Position numbers and translations under genes: made by a program
Source: Candidatus Didemnitutus sp.
GTDB taxonomy: Bacteria > Verrucomicrobiota > Verrucomicrobiia > Opitutales > Opitutaceae
Direction: 5' to 3'
Assembly: GCA_030681265.1 (NCBI GenBank)
Contig: JAUXXD010000026.1
Coordinates: 1-43,621 of the forward strand
Length of the DNA: 43,621 nucleotides
Part shown: positions 43,482 through 43,621 of the stretch, piece by piece
How positions within the stretch are numbered: position 1 is the first letter of the stretch
Layout: every line of letters starts with the position of its first letter
The notes under the pieces: generated by a model
Databases searched by the model: none
Told to the model about the DNA's origin: nothing
The model's input: the letters and a program-made list of their open reading frames with translations, nothing else

Positions 43482-43621
43482 GGTTCTTCCGGTTTCTTAG
43501 TGGCAGAGAGGTGCTGAGCGAGGCAGGCTGGAGAGATGAGAGACACCGGCAAAGAGACGGTCGCGGAACACTACGGCAAGCTCTTGGGGATTGAGCCGCC
43601 GTGGGAAGTGCGCACGGCGCA
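43482..43621 (+). mobile_element. ISL3-like insertion sequence, left end (continues beyond the window)
   Basis: A candidate terminal inverted repeat starts at 43482 (GGTTCTTCCGGTTTCTTAG), the GG-TCTTC style of ISL3 family ends. The transposase gene begins 54 bases inside. The right end, and so the direct repeats, lie outside the window. Confidence 0.55.
43536..43621 (+). CDS. ISL3-family transposase, N-terminal fragment (cut by window edge)
   Basis: The first 28 residues are visible from ATG 43536: MRDTGKETVAEHYGKLLGIE, then PPWEVRTA. The pattern LLGIEPPWEV is typical of the start of ISL3-family transposases, which continue into a zinc-binding domain and a DDE catalytic core. AGGCTGGAGAG upstream gives a plausible ribosome binding site. 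The rest lies outside the window, so completeness is unknown. Confidence 0.65.
   Translation, partial: MRDTGKETVAEHYGKLLGIEPPWEVRTA

Overview
The window is GC-rich, densely coded chromosomal DNA. I infer a verrucomicrobial bacterium, most likely of the Opitutaceae. The reasons are the family mix (DUF692/DUF2063/DoxX operon, DUF2339 + DUF3999 pair, beta-propeller hybrid kinases, tryptophan/proline repeat proteins), weak Shine-Dalgarno sites and dispersed intergenic repeats. This is inference from gene content; the window has no rRNA.

Layout. 1-2939 (minus): the N-terminus of carB, a degenerate NtrC-type regulator and a PilC/GspF platform protein. 3055-4516: tRNA-Gly(UCC), then rsmE (+) converging with rsmD (-). 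4689-8714 (+): an MCE/Mla lipid-transport operon (mlaE, mlaF, mlaD) headed by an exported aromatic-proline repeat protein. 8753-16729 (-): a single-chain E1alpha-E1beta-E2 2-oxoacid dehydrogenase, a FadB/FadJ-type beta-oxidation enzyme, an RluA-type pseudouridine synthase and an unusual protein with three copies of one module. 16790-21965: a membrane-anchored alpha/beta hydrolase (-), an RsuA-type pseudouridine synthase coupled to a YhbY protein (+), a secreted protein of unknown function (-), a TonB-like protein (-) and rsgA (+). 21995-23815: two copies of a ~315-bp intergenic repeat bracket a TPR lipoprotein gene and a small tyrosine-phosphatase-like gene. Two membrane proteins follow.

28350-25349 (-) is the most interesting part. 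It is a complete four-gene operon of the bufferin/Hvf type: a secreted precursor with three exact-length 17-residue Cys repeats, a DUF692 multinuclear iron oxidase (MNIO), a DUF2063 partner and a DoxX-family membrane protein. A strong hairpin-plus-U-tract lies between the precursor gene and the maturation genes, and a candidate ECF-sigma promoter lies upstream. I read it as a copper- or metal-handling modified peptide system with a precursor core (C-x5-C, three times) that differs from the EGKCG-type core I know.

28394-43621: a D-2-hydroxyacid dehydrogenase (-); a large hybrid histidine kinase translationally coupled to a LuxR-type response regulator (+); an overlapping DUF2339/DUF3999 membrane pair (+); an M13 metallopeptidase (-); a fused succinyl-CoA:3-ketoacid CoA-transferase (-); and an NfeD-like gene whose 5' end is apparently cut by an ISL3-like insertion sequence that runs off the window.

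Metabolically, the beta-oxidation enzyme, CoA-transferase and branched-chain-type dehydrogenase suggest use of fatty or keto acids. Several genes (rsmD, rsmE, rsgA, yhbY, two pseudouridine synthases, tRNA-Gly) serve the ribosome.
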